From contig JAGWBU010000008.1 of NCBI GenBank assembly GCA_021295735.1, positions 1 to 56,902 on the forward strand: a DNA stretch of 56,902 nt, given 5' to 3'. The stretch's first letter is position 1, and every line of letters starts with the position of its first letter. Positions 41,068-49,757 of the stretch are shown here, piece after piece. The stretch comes from Candidatus Poribacteria bacterium. Lineage in GTDB: Bacteria > Poribacteria > WGA-4E > WGA-3G. The notes under the pieces were generated by a model. That model did not search any database. It had not been told where the DNA came from and saw nothing but the letters and a program-made list of their open reading frames with translations. A program made the translations under genes and the position numbers.

Positions 41068-42114
41068 ATGGCAGATAAAAAACCGCTGTCCTATGCCGAT
41101 GCAGGTGTGTCATTTGAAGCCGAATCCAAGGCTATGCAACGGATAAAAGGCATCATGCAGACCACCTACCGATCCGAAGTTATCAGCGACGTGGGTAGTT
41201 TTGGTGGGTTATTTGCGCTCGGCACATATAAGCAACCTATTCTTGTTTCCAGCACAGATAGTGTCGGCACGAAGTTGAAAGTTGCCTTTAAAGCAGATAA
41301 ACACGATACTGTCGGCTATGATATTGTGGCACACTGTGGAAATGACATCGTTGTGCAAGGGGCTGAACCGCTTTTCTTTTTGGATTATATCGGGATCGGA
41401 AAACTGGAACCATCGGTTTTTGAACAAATTATTATAGGACTTACATCTGGGTGCCGACAGATTGGCTGTGCTTTAATTGGCGGAGAGACTGCAGAACTCC
41501 CCGGTTTCTATGCACCGGGCGAATATGATCTGGTCGGAACAATCGTAGGGGTAGTAGAAAGGAGTGCCCTAATTACTGGAGAAAGCATCGGTCCTGGGGA
41601 TAAGTTAATCGGTTTAGCATCAACGGGATTACATACAAACGGATATTCACTTGCACGACGCATATTATTTGACCGTTGTAACTACGACGTGGATACTTAT
41701 CTACCTGAACTTTCATCTACAGTCGGGGAAGAACTGCTTAAAACACACAAAAGTTATGTCAAATCCATCTTAGAACTTCGCAACGTATGTGATGTAAAAG
41801 GAATTGCCCATATAACTGGCGGCGGATTGCCAGCAAACCTAACGCGAATTCTGCCTGAAGGATGCCACGCAAGAATTCAGATGCAAAGTTGGGATGTTCC
41901 ACACATTTTTGCGATACTCCAACGAGAAGGTAACGTAGAAGAAGCAGAAATGTATCGTGTTTTTAATATGGGAGTTGGAATTGTATTGGTAGTCGCCCCC
42001 GATTCCATCTCGGCAGCTTTGGAGTCGCTAAGCGCATCAGATGAGTCGGCGTTCTTACTGGGAGATATAGTTTCAGGGAACAAAGGAGTTGAATTGTGTC
42101 CGCGCCATTCTTAA
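41068..42114 (+). CDS. purM: phosphoribosylformylglycinamidine cyclo-ligase (AIR synthetase)
   Basis: The 348-residue protein has family motifs SYADAGVSFEAE (about 6-17), SSTDSVGTKLKVA (about 57-69), HCGNDIVVQGAEPLFFLDYI (about 90-109) and the ATP-site loop IGGETAELPGFYAPGEYDL (about 137-155). It converts FGAM to AIR using ATP in the fifth step of purine synthesis. AAGGAG lies 6 nt before the ATG. Its last 19 nt overlap the following FliG-like gene in another frame. Confidence 0.95.
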   Translation: MADKKPLSYADAGVSFEAESKAMQRIKGIMQTTYRSEVISDVGSFGGLFALGTYKQPILVSSTDSVGTKLKVAFKADKHDTVGYDIVAHCGNDIVVQGAEPLFFLDYIGIGKLEPSVFEQIIIGLTSGCRQIGCALIGGETAELPGFYAPGEYDLVGTIVGVVERSALITGESIGPGDKLIGLASTGLHTNGYSLARRILFDRCNYDVDTYLPELSSTVGEELLKTHKSYVKSILELRNVCDVKGIAHITGGGLPANLTRILPEGCHARIQMQSWDVPHIFAILQREGNVEEAEMYRVFNMGVGIVLVVAPDSISAALESLSASDESAFLLGDIVSGNKGVELCPRHS

Positions 42115-42899
42115 ATGAAGCCTCGGTTCAAGAACTGACAAACCTATTTGAAAAAACACCGTTACCAGTGATTATGCAAGCATTTGAGCAGGTAGACGAT
42201 GTGGACACCGCTGTTTTCTTATTATTATTGGATGTTGCGGCTGGCAAAGTTCCCTCTGGTAGTTCCGATGAGATACGTAAGACATTAGCGCAGACTGAGG
42301 ACGGTAAATCTAAAGAGCAGAAAGAAGGAACACTTACCGCTTATGCGCAGCAAATCTTCGCACAATTCCCAATGCAGAGACAGATTCGCATTGCTGAACA
42401 CTTAGCAGAAACAGAGATGGTTGACACCGGACAAGCGGAGGAGATTTGGAATGACCTTGTTGGTAATATAAACAGCATACTACAAAGCACGCTATTCTTC
42501 GGCAACGGACCGAAAAACCTCGCGAAATTCCTTGCAAAAGTTGATATCAAACGACAGAATCAACTTATGAAAGCATTGGAAAAAAATCAACCTGAATTGG
42601 CAAACACCGTTGCGGATGGTTTGTTTACCTTTGAAGACCTTATTGATGTCCCTGATGAAGCGATTATGACACTCCTGCAAGTTTTAGAGACAAATACCTT
42701 AGCCCTTGCCTTGCACGAAGCCTCACCCGAAATTCAGGATAGATTCTTTGAAAATATGTCGGCTGCACAAGCGGAAACTGTTGAAGCTGAAAGTGAGCAA
42801 CTCACTTTTGAGCAGAAACAGTTAAGCGAAATTGCTCAGCAATCTGTCGTGAATTTAGTTCGAAATTTTGCAGCAAAAGGACTCTTAAAAATCCAGTAG
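42096..42899 (+). CDS. FliG-like protein without a flagellar context
   Basis: The 267-residue protein consists of helical repeats. The C-terminal part (about 110-265) resembles FliG middle and C domains: a run like NQLMKALEKNQPELANTVAD, then GLFTFEDLIDVPDEAIMTLL (about 168-187), and a final VVNLVRNFAAKGLLKIQ. Its N-terminus is less conserved. FliG is the flagellar rotor protein, but no flagellar gene occurs in the window. It begins within purM (19-nt overlap), so it is translationally coupled to purine synthesis. The function is unknown; distant members of this fold (MgtE-N/FliG superfamily) regulate transporters. Confidence 0.65.
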   Translation: MSAPFLNEASVQELTNLFEKTPLPVIMQAFEQVDDVDTAVFLLLLDVAAGKVPSGSSDEIRKTLAQTEDGKSKEQKEGTLTAYAQQIFAQFPMQRQIRIAEHLAETEMVDTGQAEEIWNDLVGNINSILQSTLFFGNGPKNLAKFLAKVDIKRQNQLMKALEKNQPELANTVADGLFTFEDLIDVPDEAIMTLLQVLETNTLALALHEASPEIQDRFFENMSAAQAETVEAESEQLTFEQKQLSEIAQQSVVNLVRNFAAKGLLKIQ

Positions 42900-42963
42900 A
42901 CTTCGGCACCGTTAACAGTTTCCAACCTAAAGAATTTCTACCAGCATACATCTCAAAACTCAA

Positions 42964-43917
42964 TTAGTCGTCCAATGTAAACTCGATCTTAATTTTAACG
43001 GTCATTTCAATCTCTTTGCCTTTTTTCTTCCCTGGAATAAATCTCCACTTTTTCATCGCTTCAATCGCTGCCTCTTCAAAACCGAATCCAATTTCTGTCA
43101 AAGCAACAATATTTCGTGGTATCCCATCAGTTCCCACGGTTGCTTTTAACTCTACGATGCCTTCCTTTTCTGCCCGTTTGGCATTCTTAGGATAGATCGG
43201 CTTCGGCGCTTTTGTAGCCTTAGGATATGATGTTCCTGCTTGTGAGGTATCAATATCAGGAACGTTTAAAACTGGTCCTTCAGTAGACTTCGTGTTATTA
43301 GAAAGGTCTGCAAGTGGCGAGCTACTCTGGGCAGGTCTTTCAACTGTTGGTTTTACTGCGTTCTGTGCAGGTTGAACCGGCCCTTTCAAACCTCTTGGAA
43401 TCACATTAACTCTTGGTCCCCCATCCAGCCCGGGGCCTACAAGCGCGAGATCCGTATCACTTGGAGACGGAAGTTTGAAATCGCTTTGTCTCTGTGGGAT
43501 ATTTGCATTCGTCACAGGTGTGCGTTTAATTGGCGCATCAATCTCCTGCGGCTTGGCATCAAATGTCGGGCGAGGACGTGCTTTAATAGTGTTTCGTTCC
43601 CTTTGAGGCATCTCTTGTGGGACCAATGCGACTGCAAGTTCATCACTTTCAGACGCAATCTGGTCCTTAATGTAAAGAAAACCCAAGAGAAGTGCAATTG
43701 ACACGTGTAGTGCTATTGAAAACGTTAAAGCAGCGGAATTTCGTCCGCTTGTTTTTTGCAAGGTTATCGGCGGTGGTTTGTTTTCTTGTGCGGCAGCAAT
43801 TCCGCCTTTCTGACTTTCATCAATGCTAACTTTCTTCAATTTTGCATTGATCTTTGGTTTTTTCCGTTCAGCACGACGCTGTTGCATTTGGTATGCAATA
43901 TCGGAACTTCTACTCAT
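42964..43917 (-). CDS. tonB: energy transducer TonB
   Basis: The 317-residue protein has a cytoplasmic basic start, one transmembrane helix (about 62-82, AALTFSIALHVSIALLLGFL), a proline-rich periplasmic spacer (about 95-225) and a TonB C-terminal domain (about 228-316: PIYPKNAKRAEKEGIVELKA, FEEAAIEAMKKWRFIPGKK). It should carry proton-motive energy from ExbB/ExbD to TonB-dependent receptors such as the three encoded at 49752-56636. No exbB or exbD is present in the window. The cytoplasmic stretch before the helix is longer than in E. coli TonB. Confidence 0.9.
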   Translation of the reverse strand: MSRSSDIAYQMQQRRAERKKPKINAKLKKVSIDESQKGGIAAAQENKPPPITLQKTSGRNSAALTFSIALHVSIALLLGFLYIKDQIASESDELAVALVPQEMPQRERNTIKARPRPTFDAKPQEIDAPIKRTPVTNANIPQRQSDFKLPSPSDTDLALVGPGLDGGPRVNVIPRGLKGPVQPAQNAVKPTVERPAQSSSPLADLSNNTKSTEGPVLNVPDIDTSQAGTSYPKATKAPKPIYPKNAKRAEKEGIVELKATVGTDGIPRNIVALTEIGFGFEEAAIEAMKKWRFIPGKKKGKEIEMTVKIKIEFTLDD

Positions 43918-44213
43918 CTCTTTTCCTCCCAGAAACTATCTCGTGATGTCGATAGCGCGCTTACAACACACTTACCGGAGTTTATGAGATCGTTCGTAAA
44001 ATCGATAGTGTCGCGTAAACCAAGGTTTGATACACATTAATTTGCCCATCAATGATATTGTAGCATCAGTACCAACTTTGATTAAAAACTGATTATTTCC
44101 CTATGGACCTACTTATATAACGAGTTGTGCTAAATAACCATTTGTAGAACTTTATTTCACAAAAGAAAATGTTTGTAAGTCATTATCATATATTTATATG
44201 TTCTTCAGTCCCG
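43918..44213. other. intergenic region before tonB
   Basis: AT-rich; it contains a decayed copy of the GCGCGCTTACA palindrome (about 43953-43976). No RNA gene or supported ORF was seen. Confidence 0.4.
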
Positions 44214-44372
44214 ACAAATGCCATAAGCGCATTTGACGTTGATTTGACGAGCACTCTTTAGTCCCGACAAATGCCATACGGGGAATGCCAAAAGGCATTC
44301 ATACCCGGTGAATGACTAAATGTCATTCATACCGTTGATTTCTTGATTTGGCGCATTTGGCGTTGATTTGGT
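44214..44372. repeat. palindromic repeat units, one interrupted by another
   Basis: Unit 1 (44214-44250) has core CAAATGCCATAAGCGCATTTG and tail CGTTGATTTG. Unit 2 starts identically (CAAATGCCATAC, 44266-44277), is interrupted by about 67 bp containing two further palindromes (GAATGCC/GGCATTC and GAATGAC/GTCATTC), then resumes with GCGCATTTGG and GTTGATTTGG (44350-44371). The inserted part is related to the insert at 49627-49745 on the other strand. Bases 44373-44551 are AT-rich with nothing identified. Confidence 0.75.
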
Positions 44373-44551
44373 AGGAACGATATGTATATAGCACAAATGC
44401 AAATATATGTGAAAACCAACAAAACAAAATGTTAACTGGCACAAGTCGTTTATATAGTAAATTATAGCGTATTTTAAAGTATTTGTCAACTTTTTTGAGT
44501 TGTAGGCATGTTTTTTCAAGAATTTATCTATTTCTTTGCAGGAACGTTTGA

Positions 44552-46783
44552 TTACGGATTCCACCAAAACGTCATTTTTGCAACTACAGTAGAATTCCGA
44601 AGTGCTGCTTTTGTTGTCTTGTCTGTATCGTAGGTTTGATTGAAAACAAAATAGAAATCGCTCCCAGGACGATAGATGTAATTGATCAGGAAATTTGTAG
44701 ACACAAGGTTCGTCTCCGTATTCCATTGTGCAAAGATTTTTGCAAACAAGGTTGTTGAAAACGAGTAATAGAACCTGCCTGAGAAAAGGTTAGCATCAAA
44801 ATCACCTGTTGGTAAGTTGACACGATTAAATTCGTAGTCTAAGTGTAGACTGATTCGTCCACTTGGTTTCAGAGAGCCGTCAACAAAAAATTTACGAATT
44901 TGACCATTATAAAAGTTTCCCAATTCAAAACCGGTTGTCGTACTGATAACACGGCTATCACTGGTTGAAAATCGCCCTCCGACTATGTTGTATTGGTAAT
45001 CCCCAATTGGAATAAGCACATCCTCGCGAATTTCAAAATCTTCATCCAGTCGTTCAAACATCCCTCTCGCAAAAAACATCACAGAGTCACCTGTGGCGAA
45101 TGATGTCCAATGGGTATAGGAAAAGTTCCACCGTTCCAATTCATTTTCTTGGTTGAGAATGTAATTTACTTCTGGACCCGACCAAATTTCACGAATTCCG
45201 TATTTTTGTGGTCTGGGCGTCCACCGCATTTCAGTTCGCATTTGGCGCATTCCTGTTTGTCGGACGTATCCAACCGCAGGATCAAAATCTTCATCAATAT
45301 CGGTGTAGGATCCTCCGATTCGAAAGATGTCATTTCGCCATCGCGTGCCGAAGTACCAAGCATTATTTTTCCCAGACATATCAGGTGAAAAGGTACGTGC
45401 CCACATGCCGCGTACATCAAGTCTATCGTTAGGGCGAAATTCAAAGTCGAATCCACCTGCGCGGTTATAATTGCCGAATTCGTCTTTATTTACAACAATC
45501 ATGCCGAAGCGCGATCCTGCTGCAGCATCCTTTGTAATTCGGATGACAGAGTAATTGGTACGCGGAATGTCAACTGGATCATCTTCTGCGGGTTCGTCAT
45601 AGAATTCGTCTGTAAGAACATTGAGAACCCCAACACCATAAGAACCGATTTTGCCGCTGGCTTTTCCACCGAAAATAATCGGAATAGCGTTTCCCTCAGC
45701 TAATCCGATGCGCCGACTGTAAAAAAGAAGCATCGGCGGGGGTCTCCGAAAACTTTGTCTTGGGACGCCAAAATCGAAAAGTCCCGCCCCTTCCAAAAAG
45801 AAGGGTCTTTTTTCCGGAAAGAAGAGACTAAACCGGGTGAGGTTAACCTGTTCCTGATCTGCCTCAACTTGCGCGAAGTCGGTATTATAGGTAATGTCTG
45901 TAATTAGGTTAGAAGTGACGCTATATTTTGCATCAAAGCCGAGTTTAAGTTCCCGTGTGGTCTCAAGGGCTGCATCTTCTTCGTTGACTTGCGTAACACC
46001 GGGTAGAAAGTACGGCAGAATTTCTAAATTCCGGGAGGGAGTAATTCCCTTTAATCCGCCAAGCGTGCCAAGGTTTGTTGTTCGGTATTTTGCCAAGCCA
46101 CCATAAGAAGCTGGCACGGGTGTCCATATCGTCTCTTCTTGATTCCGTATAAGCTCACGACCAACGTTCATACCCCAACTCATTGGATCGCTCTTTTTGA
46201 AACGGAGCTGACTAAATGGAATGCTGAGTTCCGTTGTCCATGATGTGTCGTTAATTTTTGATTTACATGCCACAACGGCATCCCAATCGTTGTTGAGTGT
46301 ATCTCCGTTATTCGTTATTGCTCTATCCTGTATTGCCCCCAATGCGTTTGCACGAAAAAAGAATCCGCTCCGCTTGTCATTGTATGTATCCAATAGTAGA
46401 AAAACATTGTCATTTTCGTGTATATCGCGTGCATCTCTACGCATTTCATTAGCAACAAGTTTTGACATATCTGAGTCGAAACAGATGAAACCAAAATAAA
46501 TATTGTCATCATCGTAGAGAATACGTACCTCCATCGGTTCGGAACTATTTTCACCTTCATAAGGTTCAATTTGAACAAATTGATTTATCGGTTCCGCTTT
46601 TTGCCAATCGCCTTCGGTTAGATCACCGTCAATCTCAATACTTTCGTAGGTACGGTATGCTGTAATCTGGAAATTTGGTGTTTCTGCGTTAACATTGGAA
46701 ACAACGATAGATAAAAATGTAAGAACAAATAAATAAATTCTGATTTTCGGAAACGGCGGGAAAGAAAATAGATGATGGTCCAA
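44552..46783 (-). CDS. CBM9-like plus DUF5916 outer-membrane protein
   Basis: The 743-residue protein has a signal peptide (about 1-30). A carbohydrate-binding family-9-like domain spans about 40-215, with the hallmark IDGDLTEGDWQKAEPINQFV, YDDDNIYFGFICFD and SWGMNVGRELIRNQEETIW. A DUF5916 barrel-like domain (about 240-743) begins near RNLEILPYFLPGVTQ and includes FFPEKRPFFLEGAGLFDFG. The start is TTG 46783, supported by AAAGGAGGC 8 nt upstream. It is predicted to be in the outer membrane. DUF5916 proteins are often near proteases or glycan-use genes; the ligand here is unknown. Confidence 0.88.
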   Translation of the reverse strand: MDHHLFSFPPFPKIRIYLFVLTFLSIVVSNVNAETPNFQITAYRTYESIEIDGDLTEGDWQKAEPINQFVQIEPYEGENSSEPMEVRILYDDDNIYFGFICFDSDMSKLVANEMRRDARDIHENDNVFLLLDTYNDKRSGFFFRANALGAIQDRAITNNGDTLNNDWDAVVACKSKINDTSWTTELSIPFSQLRFKKSDPMSWGMNVGRELIRNQEETIWTPVPASYGGLAKYRTTNLGTLGGLKGITPSRNLEILPYFLPGVTQVNEEDAALETTRELKLGFDAKYSVTSNLITDITYNTDFAQVEADQEQVNLTRFSLFFPEKRPFFLEGAGLFDFGVPRQSFRRPPPMLLFYSRRIGLAEGNAIPIIFGGKASGKIGSYGVGVLNVLTDEFYDEPAEDDPVDIPRTNYSVIRITKDAAAGSRFGMIVVNKDEFGNYNRAGGFDFEFRPNDRLDVRGMWARTFSPDMSGKNNAWYFGTRWRNDIFRIGGSYTDIDEDFDPAVGYVRQTGMRQMRTEMRWTPRPQKYGIREIWSGPEVNYILNQENELERWNFSYTHWTSFATGDSVMFFARGMFERLDEDFEIREDVLIPIGDYQYNIVGGRFSTSDSRVISTTTGFELGNFYNGQIRKFFVDGSLKPSGRISLHLDYEFNRVNLPTGDFDANLFSGRFYYSFSTTLFAKIFAQWNTETNLVSTNFLINYIYRPGSDFYFVFNQTYDTDKTTKAALRNSTVVAKMTFWWNP

Positions 46784-46898
46784 AAGCGTTGCCTCCTTTG
46801 CGCAGAAAATGACACATTAACATAAAGACGAAAAAGGAGGTTAATTGGATTATACAAATTTCAATGGTCAGAAATTATAGTAGTGCTTCGTCAACATA

Positions 46899-46980
46899 TT
46901 ATACCATTTCTAAATAATAACTTCTCATTAACAAAAACGCGTTCGTAGTCGCGCAATTCATTGCGCCTCTTAGCATTCTT
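46899..46980. repeat. dispersed repeat, uninterrupted copy
   Basis: TTATACCATTTCT, then AACTTCTCATT, TTCGTAGTC and the palindrome GCGCAATTCATTGCGC (46951-46966), ending CCTCTTAGCATTCTT. The same order occurs at 49560-49757, where 119 bp are inserted in the palindrome. Confidence 0.75.
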
Positions 46981-47004
46981 TCTTCGGTTGATATTCCATT
47001 AAAT

Positions 47005-47130
47005 TAACCTAAGTTGCTACGGACAAGATTTCAAGTTAGCAAACACTGCTTTTTACTGAAAAAACAAGGCTTTTTCGCTGAGAAACCCCTCCTACAAGAG
47101 CATTTGCGAAATAGGTGGCAACTTGGGTTA
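47005..47130. mobile_element. MITE-like element, copy 2
   Basis: A 126-bp element with ends TAACCTAAGTTGCTAC / GTGGCAACTTGGGTTA, flanked by the 3-bp direct repeat AAT (47002-47004 and 47131-47133). Internal sequence matches copy 1 (35387-35506), including CCCCTCCTACAAGAGCAT. No ORF. Confidence 0.8.
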
Positions 47131-47152
47131 AATTACAGAATGAGACATTGTA

Positions 47153-47183
47153 TTTTAGAATTGGTATTATACCAATTCTAAAA
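47153..47183. repeat. perfect 15-bp-arm palindrome
   Basis: TTTTAGAATTGGTAT / ATACCAATTCTAAAA around one T, 22 bp after MITE copy 2. The T-rich end could make it a bidirectional terminator, but no gene ends nearby. The motif TTATACCAWTTCT also begins the repeats at 46899 and 49560. Confidence 0.7.
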
Positions 47184-47456
47184 ATGAATTTCCCTTTTGA
47201 ATTAGAACCTACATTCCGCACTTCTAATTTCCGATTTTCGATATTTATTTTTCAAACCTACGCGGCACCTACATCGAGCAAGCAATTTCAAGTGAACCAG
47301 AGAAGAAGACAAGTGGAAAATAGAATCTTAATTCACAACATCAAATCTCTATTATCCGGTACGGATCCTTTCGTGACACGGGTTTGTCCTATAAATATTA
47401 AATTCTGATTAAACAACTGCTCCTAATTACTCAATTTCCATTTTCCAAATTTATTT

Positions 47457-47486
47457 TTGACTCTCTTTGCAATTTTGTTGTATAAT
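47457..47486 (+). promoter_or_regulatory. sigma-70 type promoter with long leader
   Basis: TTGACT (47457-47462) and TATAAT (47481-47486), 18-bp spacer. Transcription would begin near 47493, directly at the structured leader and about 190 nt before the first start codon. Confidence 0.75.
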
Positions 47487-47494
47487 ACTATTAA

Positions 47495-47660
47495 CGATCA
47501 AAACATAGTATTTCAAGATGGGCGCCCTTCTCAACTTTACTGATGAGATACTATGGTTTGATCGCCAGGGTGCCCGAACCTTTATTAAGACGGTGGAAGG
47601 TCTACCGAACAAGGATAGGGCCCCGATAAACAATGGATATCATAACAACATGATATATCT
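47495..47660 (+). ncRNA. structured 5' leader (cis-regulatory RNA candidate)
   Basis: Stem 1: 47495-47511 pairs with 47548-47564 (17 bp, one mismatch). Its loop holds GGGCGCCC (47520-47527), which can pair with GGGTGCCC (47568-47575) just after the stem. This is a pseudoknot or an alternative fold. A hairpin CGGTGG/CTACCG (about 47591-47607) and a weak hairpin ATATCAT/ATGATAT (about 47637-47657) follow, the last close to the ribosome binding site. I could not match it to a known riboswitch class. Confidence 0.5.
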
Positions 47661-47681
47661 TACTTTTACAGGAGATATAAA

Positions 47682-48507
47682 ATGAAAAGATTAGATACAT
47701 CAAAACACATCACACGTTTTGTGATGTTTCTGTTTATCACCTATGCTTGTTTACTCACGCTTCCGCTTTTCGCAGCGTTAGATATAGTAACAGGGAATGG
47801 GAATCACAATCCTAATGTCTGGGGAAGTGCTCAAGTATCAAGCCTTTATTATGATAATCAAGAGCCTGGTGTGGCATATCTCGATGGTATGGTCATGTTC
47901 GGTAATAGTGGTGACAAGCGCCACGGCTATAGTGGTGAGTTTCGTCTTTCAATCCTTGGATACGGCCGGATGAGAAGGATGCCTTTATTGGAAATATAGA
48001 GGAAAATGGTGAAGAGGGTTCTTCTAACATGATTTTTGGACACCTCTCCCTACATGTTGACAGAACAGGTGCACCAAGAAATAAGGAACACACAATGAAA
48101 GGTACTGTTACATTGAGGTGTGACCATCCGCGCTTGGCTAATAGACAAGATACATGGCAAGCGGACTTTGAAGTTGATTTTACACATAGCCCCTCGGTGT
48201 TGTTGGAATCGGTCCTACGACAAACGGTGTTGACTTCGACGATGATTTCTCTGCCAATGCGGGCGATAGCTGGGAGTCGCTGCTAATTACAGACATGCCC
48301 TTTGATGAAGTCCTTTGGTATGTACAAGCACCCGGGGATACCAAGCCCGGCACGAATGTACAAGTAGATAGCGGTGACGGTGATACGACTACGATGAGTT
48401 ACACGTTTCCTGAAGGTATCAGGGGCGCCTACAGAATCAGAGCTGAGATTTGGCGAAATGATGGAACGGGCTATTGGGAATACTACACCGTTGATGTAGC
48501 CGATTAA
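47682..48507 (+). pseudogene. secreted protein broken by two single-base frameshifts
   Basis: GGAG 7 nt before ATG 47682 and a signal peptide (about residues 10-32) start the gene. Reading continues in three frames: 47682 to about 47950, about 47950 to 48200, and about 48200 to the stop at 48507. Each join fits loss of one base, and the conceptual product is about 275 residues. Continuity is clear from the sense of the joined segments (WIRPDEKDAFIGNIEENGEE; GIGPTTNGVDFDDDFSANAG). The second join is near a CCCC run, so a sequencing or assembly error is possible. The family is unknown. Confidence 0.65.
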
Positions 48508-48522
48508 TGAAGGGGAATACTT

Positions 48523-49488
48523 ATGCTGTCCAAACGTTTCTTTATTTACTTCTTGCTGCTATGGATGGTGCCGAGTTTCGCCACTGCCAAGATCGTTTTC
48601 GAATCACAGCGTCACGGTGGACAGACCCTCTATGTGATGGACGATGATGGTAGCAATGTCCAAAGATTAACATTCACACGACTGCCGCACTACGATTCTG
48701 GTCCTGTCTGGTCTCCAAACGGTAAACGCATTGCGTTTCTAAGAGAAATATCGGAAGATAGAAGGCAGCAAAAGTCCGCGCTATTCATTATGAATAGTGA
48801 TGGCAGCCAAGAACAGCAGATCACGGATTTTAATGTGAGTTTATGTTCTTGGTCGCCCGATGGGTCCCGCATTGCTTATGGTAAAGATAGGAATATCTAT
48901 GTGATAGATATCTTTACCCGTGCTGTTCGGAAACTGACTAACAACCCAGAGCTTACCTCAAGCCCGTCGTGGTCGCCGAATGGTAAATATATTGCCTATC
49001 GCCAGGCGCATCCGGCAGCGAATTTAACAACGATCTATGTGATGAATGCGAACGGATCAGGACAGCACCCTCTTGTACCGCATGATAATTGGTATCGTTT
49101 TTCGCCTGCCTGGTCTCCAGATAGCAAATCTGTTATGTATGTTGAGGCGCTCTACGGCAATGAACATGCGTTTCAGTTGCTACAAAACAACGTTGTGATT
49201 CAGAAACACGGTTCTCCCAATCGGCGCTTTTTAAAAATTCCGACTAAAAAGTGGTTAGTTCATTCAGCGTGTTGGATGGACAACGGGAAACAGGTGCTTA
49301 TCGCTGCTGAGGAACATGCCGCAGCGGATCGGCAGATTGAGATATACCGGTATCACCTTGTTACAGGGGAGATAACGAATCTCACAAGCCATCCGCGGGA
49401 TGACCTTGAACCGCATTGGATCGACGACGATGTACTTTCTGTCACCCCACAGGGAAAAAAAGTCAGGTGGGGAACATTAAAGAAATGA
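48523..49488 (+). CDS. TolB-like beta-propeller protein, secreted
   Basis: The 321-residue protein has a signal peptide (about 1-22) and about six PD40/WD40-like repeats of the TolB type: LYVMDDDGSNVQRLTF, PVWSPNGKRIAFLRE, LFIMNSDGSQEQQIT, SWSPDGSRIAYGKD, PSWSPNGKYIAYRQ and PAWSPDSKSVMYVE. The last part is less regular. It lacks the N-terminal TolB domain of true TolB, so a Tol-Pal role is not supported. It follows the broken gene by 15 nt and shares its promoter and leader; a terminator follows at 49517. Confidence 0.85.
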   Translation: MLSKRFFIYFLLLWMVPSFATAKIVFESQRHGGQTLYVMDDDGSNVQRLTFTRLPHYDSGPVWSPNGKRIAFLREISEDRRQQKSALFIMNSDGSQEQQITDFNVSLCSWSPDGSRIAYGKDRNIYVIDIFTRAVRKLTNNPELTSSPSWSPNGKYIAYRQAHPAANLTTIYVMNANGSGQHPLVPHDNWYRFSPAWSPDSKSVMYVEALYGNEHAFQLLQNNVVIQKHGSPNRRFLKIPTKKWLVHSACWMDNGKQVLIAAEEHAAADRQIEIYRYHLVTGEITNLTSHPRDDLEPHWIDDDVLSVTPQGKKVRWGTLKK

Positions 49489-49516
49489 GTCGTTGACCTA
49501 TAGTCTAAATTCACAC

Positions 49517-49557
49517 AGGCAGGTATCCTTTATTTGGGTATCTGCCTATTTCTTTTT
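49517..49557 (+). terminator. Rho-independent terminator
   Basis: A 12-bp stem AGGCAGGTATCC / GGGTATCTGCCT (two G-U pairs), 7-nt loop, followed by ATTTCTTTTT, 28 nt after the TolB-like stop codon. Confidence 0.75.
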
Positions 49558-49559
49558 AA

Positions 49560-49757
49560 GTTATACCATTTCTGAAAAATAACTTCTCATTTTCAAATTA
49601 TCTGTTCGTAGTCGCGCAATTCATTGCCAAATCAACGCAGCATGCGCCAAATCAAGAAATCAACGGTATGAATCATGGCGAATCATTCGTCTTTAGTCAT
49701 TCACCGGGTCTGAATGCCTTATGGCATTCCCCGTGTGGCATGCTGCGCCTCTTACAT
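49560..49757. repeat. dispersed repeat copy filled with a 119-bp palindromic insert
   Basis: The flanks match 46899-46980 (TTATACCATTTCT through GCGCAATTCATTG, then CGCCTCTTACATTCTT). Between them, 49627-49745 is extra: on the minus strand it begins CAGCATGCC, ends GCATGCTG plus GTTGATTTGG, and contains further palindromes (GGAATGCC/GGCATTC, CGAATGATTCG). Confidence 0.75.

Noticed and set aside
44316-44726. 136-residue ORF antisense/adjacent to the DUF5916 gene
   Set aside because: It runs through repeats and overlaps the 3' end of the real gene; no domain or start signal.
47539-47548. Hammerhead-ribozyme core (CTGATGAG)
   Set aside because: The required second core segment (GAAA type) and matching stems are not found in the right places.
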